From the NCBI GenBank assembly GCA_000383735.1, contig KB912146.1, forward strand, positions 3,864-34,530: a stretch of DNA of 30,667 nucleotides. Direction: 5' to 3'. Origin of the DNA: Verrucomicrobia bacterium SCGC AAA164-M04 (GTDB lineage: Bacteria; Verrucomicrobiota; Verrucomicrobiae; Verrucomicrobiales; Akkermansiaceae). Within the stretch, counting starts at the first letter, position 1. Every line of letters starts with the position of its first letter. A model generated the notes under the pieces. It saw nothing but the letters and a program-made list of their open reading frames with translations. It ran no database searches and was not told the DNA's origin. Positions 16,707 through 25,673 of the stretch are shown here, piece after piece. The position numbers and the translations under genes are program-made.

Positions 16707-17333
16707 TTAGTGGAAAATCTTCTGGAGGGACTCAGTCATGAGTTTTTTAACTTCCTCCATTGAGATAGGACGATTTATTTCACTTTCGATACAGGTCATG
16801 GCAACGCCATCAATGCCGCAAGGGGTGATCATCTGAAATGGCGCGAGTGATGTTTTTTGGACGTTCAAGGCAAGCCCATGAAGGGTGATCCATGAGCGGA
16901 CACCGACTCCCAGCGAAGCGATTTTCCGATCTTCGACCCAGACTCCGGTTTGCCCTTCTCTTCGAACCGCGGGGATGCCAAGAATTTCGAGAGAAATAAT
17001 TATGGCCTCTTCCAGATTTCTAAGATGAAGGTGAAGATCCTTTATACGTTGGGTAAGATCGAGAATTGCATAGCCAACAAGCTGACCCGGGCCATGGAAA
17101 GTTCCTTGTCCACCACGGTTGATTTCAACGACTTGATGAGGGAGGTGTCTGTGGGCTCTCAAGCTGGATGTGTCACGAGTCCGGCCGATTGTGTAAACAG
17201 GAGCATGCTCGAGGAAAAGAATGGTGTCCCCAATTTCTTGATCCCGGCGACGTTGCACAAGATCTTCTTGAAGATTCCAAACCTCTTGAAAATCTAAATC
17301 GGTTCCAAGATCTCGAAACGTTAGGGCGTTCAT
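16707..17333 (-). CDS. lipB: Octanoyltransferase LipB
   Basis: Transfers octanoyl from acyl carrier protein to lipoyl domains, the first step of endogenous lipoate synthesis; cytoplasmic. The start at 17333 gives 208 residues, the usual length, and creates an ATGA overlap with the polX stop. A longer reading from 17414 would add 27 residues with no family resemblance. Visible signatures are LEHAPVYTIGR (41-51), RGGQGTFHGPGQLVGY (73-88), the catalytic lysine K137 in DRKIASLGVGV and the catalytic cysteine C172 in TPCGIDG. No lipA is adjacent. The partner gene polX is unrelated in function, so the coupling is probably positional. Confidence 0.96.
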   Translation of the reverse strand: MNALTFRDLGTDLDFQEVWNLQEDLVQRRRDQEIGDTILFLEHAPVYTIGRTRDTSSLRAHRHLPHQVVEINRGGQGTFHGPGQLVGYAILDLTQRIKDLHLHLRNLEEAIIISLEILGIPAVRREGQTGVWVEDRKIASLGVGVRSWITLHGLALNVQKTSLAPFQMITPCGIDGVAMTCIESEINRPISMEEVKKLMTESLQKIFH

Positions 17334-19063
17334 CGCATTGATTTGGGTAATTTCAACCAAGCTTGGATTTCGGTAAGTGACTGACAGTTCAGAACGTCTT
17401 CCCGGCGCAGCCATCCTTTGCGAGCGAGTCGCACGCCATAGGCTAAGAATTGTAGTTGTCCGATTGAGTGGGCATCGGGATTGATCGAGGTTAGGACGTT
17501 TTTGTCACGGGCGCGATGCCACCAACGCCAGTCCATATCAAGGCGCCAAGGATTACAGTTGAGTTCGATAATTGTTTTTGTCTCAGCTGCGCAGTCGATG
17601 AGTTTCTCCATGTTGATGGAATAAGGATCACGCTTAAGTAGAAGACGTCCAGTGACATGGCCGAGCATAGTTACGTGCTCATTCTCCATTGCCCGGATTA
17701 AACGGTTGGTCATTTCATTCTCGGGGAGATTGAAAACGTTGTGGATGGAGGCGACGCAGTAATCGAGCTCGGCGAGTAAATCATCATGGAAGTCCAGTGA
17801 ACCATCTTTGAGGATATCAACCTCCGAACCAGCAAAGAGAGCAAAGTCTTCGAAGTTGGTATTGATTGTTCTAATCTCTTCAATCTGTTGGATAAGCCGT
17901 TGTTCGTTAAGTCCGTTGGCTTGGAAGGATGACTTGGAGTGGTCGGCAATCCCTAAATATTGAAGGCCATGGCCTTGCGCGGCAGTGGCCATCTCCTCAA
18001 GAGTGTTTTTTCCGTCGGAAGCAATAGTGTGGTTATGAAATGTTCCCCGGAGTTGGGTGAGTTTGACAAGGTCTGGGAGGTTTGCTTCGCACGCAGCCTC
18101 AATTTCACCCCGATTTTCTCTGAGCTCGGGTGCGATCCAATCGAGGTCCAGAGCTTGGTAGATATCAATTTCTTCCTCAACTTTAGGGATCTCTCCTTCG
18201 CCAGTGAAGTCATATTCATTAAGAGATAATCCCTTTTTCAAAGCGAGTGAACGAAGGGCGACATTGTGCTCTTTGCTGCCGGTGAAATACTGAAGAGCGA
18301 AAGGAAAATGGTTATTGCTGACAGCACGGAGATCACATTGAAGCCCGTTGTCTAGACGAACCGATGCCTTTGTTTCTCCTTGAGCAATGATTTCGTGGAC
18401 CTCAGGGAAGTCACTGAAGAATTTAGTGAGCTCAGCAGGTTCTTTAGTTGCAACTAGGAAGTCGAGGTCGTGGAGAGTTTCTTTGGCGCGACGGTAGGAG
18501 CCAGCAATGGCGGAGCGACTGACCTTAGGGTGATCACGAAGTCGTTCGAGTAAAGTCTCTGCTAGAGGTGCCACTTCGCCGAGTCGAAAGCGGTCGGCAA
18601 ATTTCGCTCGGTTTTCGATAGCGCTGAGGATCTTTTCCACAGTCTTGGATCCGAAGCCTGAAAGATTGGCAATTTCAGCTCCTTGGCAAGCTTCCTTGAG
18701 TTGGGCAATCGAAGATATTTCGAGTTTGTCATAAAGGGCTTTAATTTTTTTGGGACCGAGTCCCTGGAGTTCAAAAAGCTCAAAAAGGGTTGGCGGAAAT
18801 TCAGCACGGAGATTCTCGAAGTATTCCAGCTTTCCGGTCGACACTAACTCATGCAGTTTTTGTTGAAGGGCATCACCGATTCCTTTGATTCCTTTGAGAT
18901 CGTTTTCAGCAGCGCGTTCAACGATGTCGCCATCAAAGTTTTGCACCACTTCGGCACCATTTCGATAGGCCCTCGTCTTGAATGGATTTTCGCCTTTGAG
19001 CTCCAGCAAGAGGGCAATTTCCTCAAGTGTGTTTACTAGTGATTCTCGGGTTACGTCCGGCAT
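17330..19063 (-). CDS. polX: DNA polymerase/3'-5' exonuclease PolX
   Basis: Family X gap-filling polymerase with a C-terminal PHP nuclease domain, for base-excision and gap repair; 577 residues, the usual length. In order: an N-terminal helix-hairpin-helix region ([13 protein letters not shown] 58-70; [16 protein letters not shown] 99-114), the nucleotidyltransferase core with [17 protein letters not shown] (188-204) giving catalytic D199 and D201, and the third aspartate D244 in LQCDLRAV. The PHP domain carries metal ligands in [11 protein letters not shown] (341-351), GIADHSKS (371-378), GSEVDIL (412-418), ASIHN (438-442), GHVTGR (468-473) and NPDAHS (528-533). All PHP metal motifs look intact, so exonuclease activity is expected. 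Its stop overlaps the lipB start by four bases. Confidence 0.96.
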   Translation of the reverse strand: MPDVTRESLVNTLEEIALLLELKGENPFKTRAYRNGAEVVQNFDGDIVERAAENDLKGIKGIGDALQQKLHELVSTGKLEYFENLRAEFPPTLFELFELQGLGPKKIKALYDKLEISSIAQLKEACQGAEIANLSGFGSKTVEKILSAIENRAKFADRFRLGEVAPLAETLLERLRDHPKVSRSAIAGSYRRAKETLHDLDFLVATKEPAELTKFFSDFPEVHEIIAQGETKASVRLDNGLQCDLRAVSNNHFPFALQYFTGSKEHNVALRSLALKKGLSLNEYDFTGEGEIPKVEEEIDIYQALDLDWIAPELRENRGEIEAACEANLPDLVKLTQLRGTFHNHTIASDGKNTLEEMATAAQGHGLQYLGIADHSKSSFQANGLNEQRLIQQIEEIRTINTNFEDFALFAGSEVDILKDGSLDFHDDLLAELDYCVASIHNVFNLPENEMTNRLIRAMENEHVTMLGHVTGRLLLKRDPYSINMEKLIDCAAETKTIIELNCNPWRLDMDWRWWHRARDKNVLTSINPDAHSIGQLQFLAYGVRLARKGWLRREDVLNCQSLTEIQAWLKLPKSMR

Positions 19064-19145
19064 CTTTGTTCAAGATGGTATGATGACAGCGATTTGCAAG
19101 ACTAAGGCCTTCGCGAAACGGGTCGAATCTGCTAACCCTTCGCTC

Positions 19146-19829
19146 ATGAGCACTCCGAATTTGAAGTATTACAACGCTGCCATTAATGCAGCTCAATCCG
19201 GTGATATTCCTGCAGCCCGGACTGCAATTGAATCTGCTCTCACCGAGGATCCAAACGATGTTCAGAGTTGGCAACTTTATGGCGTGGTCCTGAATGCCCT
19301 CGGAGAAACTGAAAAGGCCGAAAAAGCTGTAGCGAAAGTAAAAGAACTAGGGGTAAGTGAAGCGGATGAATTGATCATGAAAGCGGCGGATGCGATTGGT
19401 CAGAATAAGTTTGGCGTGGCAATTACTTGTTATGAAGATGCCCTTGAGCTGGAACCCAACCGTCCAGAAGTCTATGTCAGCTATGCTTTGGCGCTGATGC
19501 AAGGCAACTATCCTTCCGATGCCGAAGAGGCTGCTGATAAGGCTGTTGAAATGGCTCCAGATGATGCTTCGGCTTGGTATGCTAAAGGCCGGATTCAGAG
19601 ACTGCGCGGGCATAAGGTTGAGGCGCTTGCTAGCCTGAAAAAAGCAATTGAGCTCCAGGGGACTTTGGTTCTAGCTCGTTACGAGTGCGGAATGATCCTC
19701 GCCGAAATGGGGGAGTTGGAGGCGGCCCTTGAGTGCTTTGAGCAAGTGTTGGTAGATCATCCCGAGGATCAAAATGCAATTGAGGCGAAAGCCGCTATTT
19801 TGGCCAAGATGGAAGAATTAAATTCTTAG
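19146..19829 (+). CDS. Tetratricopeptide-repeat protein
   Basis: A 227-residue cytoplasmic-looking protein made of about six TPR units. Examples are LKYYNAAINAAQSGDIPAAR (6-25), SWQLYGVVLNALGETEKAEK, CYEDALELEPNRPEVYVSYA, AWYAKGRIQRLRGHKVEALA and ARYECGMILAEMGELEAALE. I chose the ATG at 19146 because the repeat structure starts right after it; an ATG at 19080 would add 22 residues. Neither has a strong ribosome binding site. There is no signal peptide in the chosen form. It is divergent from polX and precedes the aminotransferase gene by about 65 bases. It probably serves as a protein-interaction scaffold; partners unknown. Confidence 0.85.
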   Translation: MSTPNLKYYNAAINAAQSGDIPAARTAIESALTEDPNDVQSWQLYGVVLNALGETEKAEKAVAKVKELGVSEADELIMKAADAIGQNKFGVAITCYEDALELEPNRPEVYVSYALALMQGNYPSDAEEAADKAVEMAPDDASAWYAKGRIQRLRGHKVEALASLKKAIELQGTLVLARYECGMILAEMGELEAALECFEQVLVDHPEDQNAIEAKAAILAKMEELNS

Positions 19830-19894
19830 TTGATAAGGATTGCATGCCGGTGCCGGAAAGGCAGGATGCGCGAAGCATCAATAAAAGCAAAATT

Positions 19895-20767
19895 ATGAGT
19901 CGCAAAATTTGGTTGGATGGGAAGATCGTGGACGAAGCTGATGCGAAGATATCGGTCTTTGATCACGGTTTGCTTTATGGAGATGGAATCTTCGAAGGTA
20001 TTCGTTTTTATAATGGTCGGGTCTTTCGTTTGACCGAGCATATCGAACGACTGTATCTTTCGGCAAAAGCCCTCCTCCTTAAGATGCCTTGGACTCTTGA
20101 AGAGGTTTGTGAAGCGACACTCCAGACAATCCGGGCTAATGGTCTAAAAGATGGCTATATTCGTTTAGTCGTGACACGGGGGATTGGTGATCTTGGATTG
20201 AATCCTTATCTCTGTCCGACTCCATCGATGTTCATCATCGCTTCTGGTATTACCTTATATCCAGCTGAACTCTATGAGAATGGACTTGAAGTCGTGACTT
20301 GTTCGACTCGCCGGCCAACGCCAGCGAGCTTGAGCCCGCAAGTAAAATCGCTCAATTATCTGAATAACGTTATGGCTAAGGTAGAGGCTCTGAAAGCCGG
20401 TGCCAAAGAGGGTTTGATGCTAAATGAGCAAGGTTACGTAGCTGAGTGTACTGGTGATAACGTCTTCATCGTGAAGAAAGACGAAGTGATAACCCCGCCG
20501 GTTTCGGATGGCAGTCTTGATGGTATCACGCGGCAGGTGATTTTTGAGCTTTGTGCCGAGTTGGGCATTACGATTCGAGAAATGTCGATGGCCCGTTACG
20601 ATGTTTACACAGCTGACGAATCATTTTTAACGGGCACGGCGGCCGAGACTATTCCGATGGTGAAGCTTGATGAACGTGAGATCGGCGATGGTAAACCTGG
20701 ACCAATTAGTCTCAAATTAATTGAAGCCTACCGACAGAAAGTTCGGTCGGAGGGAACGCTATTTTAG
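19895..20767 (+). CDS. ilvE: Branched-chain amino acid aminotransferase (class IV PLP)
   Basis: PLP-dependent transaminase interconverting Leu/Ile/Val and their 2-oxo acids with glutamate; cytoplasmic. The start at 19895 (MSRKIWLDGKIV) gives 290 residues, matching the short IlvE class; an earlier in-frame ATG at 19844 would add 17 unrelated residues. Fold-type IV signatures are visible: DHGLLYGDGIFEGIR (23-37), the PLP lysine K151 in QVKSLNYLNNVMAK, EGLMLNEQGYVAECTGDNVF, and the phosphate loop in FLTGTAAETIPM. D-amino-acid transaminase or aminodeoxychorismate lyase share this fold, but the EGIR and TGTAAE contexts favour IlvE. No other ilv genes lie nearby. Confidence 0.9.
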   Translation: MSRKIWLDGKIVDEADAKISVFDHGLLYGDGIFEGIRFYNGRVFRLTEHIERLYLSAKALLLKMPWTLEEVCEATLQTIRANGLKDGYIRLVVTRGIGDLGLNPYLCPTPSMFIIASGITLYPAELYENGLEVVTCSTRRPTPASLSPQVKSLNYLNNVMAKVEALKAGAKEGLMLNEQGYVAECTGDNVFIVKKDEVITPPVSDGSLDGITRQVIFELCAELGITIREMSMARYDVYTADESFLTGTAAETIPMVKLDEREIGDGKPGPISLKLIEAYRQKVRSEGTLF

Positions 20768-20806
20768 GAACTCGCCAAGGTGAATTTCAGAAGTTAGGGT
20801 AGCGTG

Positions 20807-21715
20807 ATGAGAATCTTCCCCCTCCCATTCGTTTGTCTGGTTCAAACTGTTTTCTCAGCTCCTTTTGGTGAGCAGATTAGTGATGTTGGCATAAGGCATT
20901 CCTTTCTGATTACCGGAACTAAGACTGCAATAATTGACGAAAAATGTGAAATTTCGTGGGAGGTCAAAGCTAAGTCGCGTGATGGTGAAGTTCTTCCTAA
21001 TGGAAATGTATTAGTGACGTTTGCAAACGAGGTGAAGGAATTCACTCGTGATTATAAGGTTGTATTTCATTATAAGCTGGCAGTTGGCAATAAGGAAATT
21101 AGCACGGCCAAACGATTGAAAAATGGTAATACCATGATTGCTGAGATGGGCGATAAACCGAGAATTCTTGAGATTACGCCCCAAGGAAAAATGGTGGTTG
21201 AAGTTCCGGTAAAGCCGGAAACTAGCAACACCCACATGCAGATCCGGATGGCTCGGAAGTTAGCGAACGGAAATTATCTTGTTCCTCATCTGCTCGCATT
21301 TGCGATCAAGGAATATTCTCCGAATGGAGAGATTGTTCGAACGATTAAGACTGATTTGCCGGAGCTCGGCGGAAGGCCAAAGAAGAATTGGCCCTTTACA
21401 GCAATCCTTCTCGAAGATGGCAGGATCATGTCGAATCTGACGAATGGGAATAAGACGGTTATCTTCGATAAGGAAGGTGGGGTGGACTGGGTTTTTGCGA
21501 GCTCCCAGTGCGCCGACCCCTGTGGCGGACAGTTCCTTGAAAATGGAAATATTGTCGCCTGCCAGTATGGGTCCAGGGGAGATGCGATGCCTGATGCGAT
21601 GGAAATCAATCCTAAAAAAGAGGTGGTTTGGCAATTTAAGGCGGCAAATTTTAGAGGGGTTCATGAAATTCATGTCCTCACTACAAATGGTAAAGTTGCC
21701 GGGGGGTTACGCTAG
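20807..21715 (+). CDS. Secreted beta-propeller-like protein (NGN repeats)
   Basis: A 302-residue protein with a signal peptide (MRIFPLPFVCLVQTVFSA). The rest consists of about six similar units, each with an L-x-NGN/DG-x turn followed by a beta strand: LPNGNVLV, LKNGNTMIA, LANGNYLV, LEDGRIMS, LENGNIVA and a final TTNGKVAGG. This pattern matches propellers of the PQQ/NHL or arylsulfotransferase-like type, often found as secreted proteins in Verrucomicrobiota and Planctomycetes. The unit GGVDWVFASSQC ... EVVWQFKA shows the typical Trp positions. An AGGG-like Shine-Dalgarno precedes the ATG. The gene converges with the SDR gene with a gap of only three bases. Specific activity is not recognised. 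Confidence 0.85.
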   Translation: MRIFPLPFVCLVQTVFSAPFGEQISDVGIRHSFLITGTKTAIIDEKCEISWEVKAKSRDGEVLPNGNVLVTFANEVKEFTRDYKVVFHYKLAVGNKEISTAKRLKNGNTMIAEMGDKPRILEITPQGKMVVEVPVKPETSNTHMQIRMARKLANGNYLVPHLLAFAIKEYSPNGEIVRTIKTDLPELGGRPKKNWPFTAILLEDGRIMSNLTNGNKTVIFDKEGGVDWVFASSQCADPCGGQFLENGNIVACQYGSRGDAMPDAMEINPKKEVVWQFKAANFRGVHEIHVLTTNGKVAGGLR

Positions 21716-21718
21716 AAA

Positions 21719-22531
21719 TCAGTCACTTCTTCGAGGGCGGAAGCTCATGAGGAGCCGGATCGCGGCGATTGGAAGAATCCCAATTACAGCGGCAGCGGCG
21801 GCAACTTTAAGCCCCGGGTAGATCCGGGGGCGATTCAGACGGAGAGCTCTTAGCGAATCCCTCACGACTTTATCGGCGGGAACATAAAAGGACTCCTGCA
21901 CGGGAAGTTTGTCAGAACTTCCGCGGCGAGCGATCTCACCGAAACCAGTCTTTACTGGCCCAGGGCAAACGGCAAGGACACGGACTCCTTGATCGGAAAG
22001 CTCAAGGCGGAGAGCTTCACTAAAGCTGGTCACATAAGCTTTGGTTGCGGAATAAACTGCAAAATCGGGAATTGGTAGGACGCTTGCGAGTGAGCTAACA
22101 TTAAGGATCACTCCCTTACGTTCTATGAGGCCTGGAAGGAGGGCATGAGTAAGATGAGTGAGCACTTCCATATTAAGGCGGATCATTTGCTCGATCTTGG
22201 ACCAATCAGACGACCGGAATTCTCCGTAGTCTCCCATGCCAGCGTTATTAACGAGTAAATCAGGACGCAGACCTGCTTGTGACAGAGAATTGATGAGGCG
22301 GTCCCTCCCCGTGTCTCGAACAAGATCGGAAGCAAAGATCTTGATCCGAAGATTGGGGAAACTGGCCACCAGGTCGGTGGCGATTTCCTCAAGAAGTTGC
22401 TCTCGCCTCGCGACGAGTATTAGAGTCTCGGCGCAAGGAGCCAGTTGGCGGGCATATTCAAGACCCAGGCCAGAGCTGGCTCCCGTGATGAGAGCACAGC
22501 GGAACTCAAGCAGGGATCCTGGAGATGGCAT
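21719..22531 (-). CDS. Short-chain dehydrogenase/reductase (SDR)
   Basis: A 270-residue classical SDR oxidoreductase. The cofactor motif TGASSGLG is at 16-23, NNAGMG at 95-100, catalytic serine within NVSSLAS (144-150), and the YxxxK pair Y160/K164 in VYSATKAYV. The PG motif CPGPVKTGF follows. An arginine pair in VARRE suggests NADPH preference (inference). The C-terminus adds a hydrophobic segment (VAAAAAVIGILPIAAIRLL), which may tether the enzyme to the membrane, as in DltE/YqjQ-type SDRs. The upstream gene stops two bases before this ATG, so the two are in one operon. Substrate unknown. Confidence 0.93.
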   Translation of the reverse strand: MPSPGSLLEFRCALITGASSGLGLEYARQLAPCAETLILVARREQLLEEIATDLVASFPNLRIKIFASDLVRDTGRDRLINSLSQAGLRPDLLVNNAGMGDYGEFRSSDWSKIEQMIRLNMEVLTHLTHALLPGLIERKGVILNVSSLASVLPIPDFAVYSATKAYVTSFSEALRLELSDQGVRVLAVCPGPVKTGFGEIARRGSSDKLPVQESFYVPADKVVRDSLRALRLNRPRIYPGLKVAAAAAVIGILPIAAIRLLMSFRPRRSD

Positions 22532-22533
22532 GT

Positions 22534-22962
22534 CTAACCCTGTGGAGGCTGACCTTGCTGATTATCGTCTACCTTGATGATCCTTAGTGGGAGACGCTGA
22601 ATAAGTTCATCATCGACAAGGATATCGACCGAGTAAACACCAGCACGAGGAAAGGTGAGACCCTGAAATCCAACGATAAGGTGACGAGTCATAAAAGCCA
22701 CGTTATCAGGTATCTGCACCGGCATGGCACCCTTGATAGGCATCTTCTCGTTGACGGGTTTGCCGTCTTCGTCGATGATTGAGATCTGCAAATCGTGGTT
22801 TCCATCGTCCTCGGGGGTGAAGCAGAAGCGCATAGCAAGTGAGCACTGAGGGTGCACAATTGGAGTGGCTTTGGCGGCAAGGGCATCAAAGGTTCCGGAG
22901 ATGACCATTTTGCCTTGGTATTCGGCAGCGAAATCGCAGAGAGTAGCTACTTGTAAGTCCAT
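22534..22962 (-). CDS. Small conserved protein (DUF6941-like)
   Basis: A 142-residue protein starting MDLQVATLCDFAAEYQGK, followed by ISGTFDAL and HPQCSLAMRF. These phrases recall the DUF6941 family from memory, which I cannot verify here. It has no signal peptide or transmembrane segment. The sequence looks mostly beta, with LTFPRAGVYSVDILVDDELIQRLPLRI near the C-terminus, like an immunoglobulin-type sandwich, and a glutamine/proline tail. It is encoded 85 bases after the PBP2 gene and directly ahead of the SDR gene. Role unknown. Confidence 0.82.
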   Translation of the reverse strand: MDLQVATLCDFAAEYQGKMVISGTFDALAAKATPIVHPQCSLAMRFCFTPEDDGNHDLQISIIDEDGKPVNEKMPIKGAMPVQIPDNVAFMTRHLIVGFQGLTFPRAGVYSVDILVDDELIQRLPLRIIKVDDNQQGQPPQG

Positions 22963-23047
22963 AATAGTGTTTAGGAAAAGGGTGCCGGTGGTGGCACGTC
23001 CTCTACGTGCCTTGTCATGTCGCCAAGGTAAAGGTCAAAGCCGCAAA

Positions 23048-25315
23048 TTAGCGATCGCCTGGAGCCTCAGGTGGCTTGCGGGGAGTGTCACTTGGGATCT
23101 CTGGTTTTACCGGAATTGCTTCTGGGATAATTTCTTCACTGGGGACAGTTGGAAGAGGTGGTTTGGGAGTGGGGTTATCTGCGGGAATGACTGGAATTGC
23201 CTCTGGGAGATCTGCAGGGGTTTCGGTAAGGCCTTGGGGGGGCGCGGGTATAGCGGGATTGCTCGACAGCGCTTCCTCATCCTCGACGATGATAGCTTTA
23301 GGAATATCCACTGGAATTTCGTTGTTGCTCGGAGTCGCTAAAGAAGGAGTGGGATCGCCCAACAGTGCTTCCTCATCTTCAACGACAATTGCCTTTGGAA
23401 TCATATCTTCCGGGATAATTGGTTGACCATCCTCTTCGCTAATAATCATTGCCCGGGCTGCAGGCATCAAGTTCTCTTCGATTTCAGTTTGAAAGTTGAG
23501 GAAAAAGCGACTCACCATGGGCGCGGCTTTTCTTCCTCCACCAACAATTTCCCCGGGAGCTCCTTCGTAAACGGCGGCGAATGCGTAGCGGGGGTTGTCA
23601 TAGGGGAAAAATCCAGAGAACCAGGCTAAACCTTGTTTTGGGTCGTCCTTCCACTGCGCTGTGCCAGTCTTCCCGCACATGGTGGTGAAACCTAAATTAG
23701 CGCGTTGTCCGGTTCCATAGCTGGCGTGAACTACGTCACGCATGCCATCGTGGGTTGTTTCAAGGGCGATAGGAGAAAGGTTGAGATCGTTTCGTTTTTT
23801 GAAGGTGGGGGCTTCAATGACCCGGCCGTGGAAGTCTTGGATTTGCCTGACCAATTGTAGCTCCATGAGAACGTTGCCATTGCCAATAGCAGCCATCGAT
23901 TGGGCGACTTGCAGAGGAGAAGCGAGCATAAGTCCCTGACCAATCGAAAGATTAGCGGTGTCCCCGTTGGTCGTGGCACGCCCCATTTTTCTCACGATAT
24001 AATCAGCCGTAGGTGCATTGCCAGTGGCTTCACCGATTAGAGGAAGTCCAGTTTTCGAGCCGAAACCAAGTCGTCGAGCGACGGAAAGGAAGGCTTGGGG
24101 TCCGGTCTCAATCCCAACTTGATAGAACCAAGGATTGATCGATTTCGCAAGAGCCCGTTTGGCATCAACCCAGCCCTCGTAGCCTTCAGAATGGTTATGG
24201 AACCACTTTCTGCCGATTTTGATTTTGTAGGGGCAATCGAAGGTCTGATCCGGATGTATCGAGCCATTATTAATGGCTGCGAGTGCGACGACTGGTTTAA
24301 ATGTGGATGCAGGAGGATAGCTCGACTGGAAGGCACGTCCGAACAACGGCGCCGAGGGGTTATTTTGAAGTTCTTTATATCGTTCAGTTGTAATGTAAGG
24401 AATGAATTCGTTGAGGTCAAAAGTTGGGCGGGATGCCATTACTAGAACTTCGCCAGATTGGATATCAATGACTACGAAAGCGCCCCGTTTACAATCTTCG
24501 CGTAGAACCTGTTCTGCATATCTTTGCCAATCTAGGTCTAGGGTGGTAACGACATTGCCACCAGGGCGTGGGCGTTTGATGGGCTCATTGAGGATTTTTT
24601 CTCCGTTCTTATCGAAGATCATTTTGTTCAATCCAGGTTCGCCAGTGAGTTTTTGGTCAAAAATCTGTTCGAACCCGGATTTTCCCATGACAGAATGAAA
24701 AAGAGGGTCGCCGTCGTTGATTGGGCCGGTAGGCAAAACAGTTTTAGCTCCGACATAGCCGATCAGGTGAGCCGCGAGGCCCTTCTCTGGGTAAAATCGC
24801 TGGTAAACGGGGAGTAGGGAAAGCCCTTTAGGCATTTTGCTCTCAAGGCTCTTAGCTTTGCTTTCGCTAATGATTTTTGAAATCCTCCGGGGAAGCCAAC
24901 GGCGATTTTTGTAGTAGTTTGCCAGCTTTGAATCGCTGTAGGCCTCATTGCCATCTACGAGAGCGTTTGCTTGAGCAATTTTGGTCTGTGCCCAAGTGGC
25001 TGCAACTTTCGGGTCAATGGGTCCATTATAAGCCGTGAAATCAAGTGCAATATGATAAGCCATCTTGGTCTGGGCCAGAGGACGTCCGTCGCGATCAAGA
25101 ATCAGTCCACGTGGAGCAGGGATTGCGATGGACATTGTTCGCGCTAAGCCTTGGTTAAAAACCGAACCGTTTGAAGCTGCCGGTCTTTCCTCCTCTTCCT
25201 CGGGGGCGTTTGATGGGGGAAGGTTTGGCTTAACTAGAAGGGGCGCCTCGGTCGTTTCCTGTGCGCTGGCGCATAAGGTGATCGAGAGGCCGATGAGAAC
25301 TAGCTTTTGGAGCAT
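23048..25315 (-). CDS. mrdA: PBP2-type transpeptidase with proline-rich repeat tail
   Basis: Class B penicillin-binding protein, a peptidoglycan D,D-transpeptidase, of 755 residues. The dimerisation-domain start PRGLILDRDGRPLA (68-81) and the catalytic triad of motifs are present: S337-T-F-K340 in PPASTFKP, S392-I-N394, and K549-T-G551. The HLIGYVG segment supports PBP2 rather than PBP3. The N-terminus looks like a cleavable signal (MLQKLVLIGLSITLCASAQ), not the usual long transmembrane anchor, followed by an acidic/proline linker. After the transpeptidase domain (ends about 610) comes a 140-residue Pro/Glu-rich tail with four near-repeats beginning IPKAIVVEDEEAL, IPKAIIVEDEEAL, LPEAIPV and IPEAIPV. 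No rodA or mreBCD is adjacent. The transpeptidase call is firm; PBP2 rather than another class B member is likely. Confidence 0.92.
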   Translation of the reverse strand: MLQKLVLIGLSITLCASAQETTEAPLLVKPNLPPSNAPEEEEERPAASNGSVFNQGLARTMSIAIPAPRGLILDRDGRPLAQTKMAYHIALDFTAYNGPIDPKVAATWAQTKIAQANALVDGNEAYSDSKLANYYKNRRWLPRRISKIISESKAKSLESKMPKGLSLLPVYQRFYPEKGLAAHLIGYVGAKTVLPTGPINDGDPLFHSVMGKSGFEQIFDQKLTGEPGLNKMIFDKNGEKILNEPIKRPRPGGNVVTTLDLDWQRYAEQVLREDCKRGAFVVIDIQSGEVLVMASRPTFDLNEFIPYITTERYKELQNNPSAPLFGRAFQSSYPPASTFKPVVALAAINNGSIHPDQTFDCPYKIKIGRKWFHNHSEGYEGWVDAKRALAKSINPWFYQVGIETGPQAFLSVARRLGFGSKTGLPLIGEATGNAPTADYIVRKMGRATTNGDTANLSIGQGLMLASPLQVAQSMAAIGNGNVLMELQLVRQIQDFHGRVIEAPTFKKRNDLNLSPIALETTHDGMRDVVHASYGTGQRANLGFTTMCGKTGTAQWKDDPKQGLAWFSGFFPYDNPRYAFAAVYEGAPGEIVGGGRKAAPMVSRFFLNFQTEIEENLMPAARAMIISEEDGQPIIPEDMIPKAIVVEDEEALLGDPTPSLATPSNNEIPVDIPKAIIVEDEEALSSNPAIPAPPQGLTETPADLPEAIPVIPADNPTPKPPLPTVPSEEIIPEAIPVKPEIPSDTPRKPPEAPGDR

Positions 25316-25673
25316 CGAGGATAAATTAGGTCGATTTCGAAGGATTTACCAGTACGACTCTCCTTCATTTTTCTGGAGAGTTTTGAATTAGTTAAGGCCG
25401 GTGTTCAAAGCCGACGGGGGATTACGGCTTGCCTAAAATTAAGGGAAACCTATACTTCCGCTGGCAGGGATCTTTCCGGGTTGCTCGGAGTTCCGGCCAA
25501 AAACTCGTCGCGAAGTCCGCTTTTCAGTCGTTTTTGAATCAACTTTTATAAACCGGAGGCCTTCTCAGCCAATTTCCGAACACCGTTTTGTTCGATTTGG
25601 TAACTCCGGAGCGCTTGATTTTACGGACCGAAGCTTTTCGACACTTATCGGGCCTCAGTGCCCAATCTGAACA
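25316..25673. other. Divergent intergenic region, likely long leader of RRM gene
   Basis: About 358 bases separating the PBP2 gene and the RRM gene, with no gene recognised. It contains the inverted repeat at 25357-25381 and a second one, AAGCCG (25408-25413) with CGGCTT (25425-25430). A TATAAA (25547-25552) lacks a good -35 partner. The G/C-rich palindromic stretch downstream could form structure in a leader RNA ahead of an RNA-binding protein. No ribosome-binding site is clear before the ATG. Confidence 0.45.
25357..25381. repeat. Inverted repeat upstream of PBP2 gene
   Basis: ACTCTCC (25357-25363) and GGAGAGT (25375-25381) are a perfect seven-base inverted repeat around an 11-base spacer, 42-66 bases upstream of the PBP2 start. 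On the plus strand it is followed by a short T4. It could be an operator or leader hairpin for the PBP2 transcript. Seen directly; role inferred. Confidence 0.45.
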
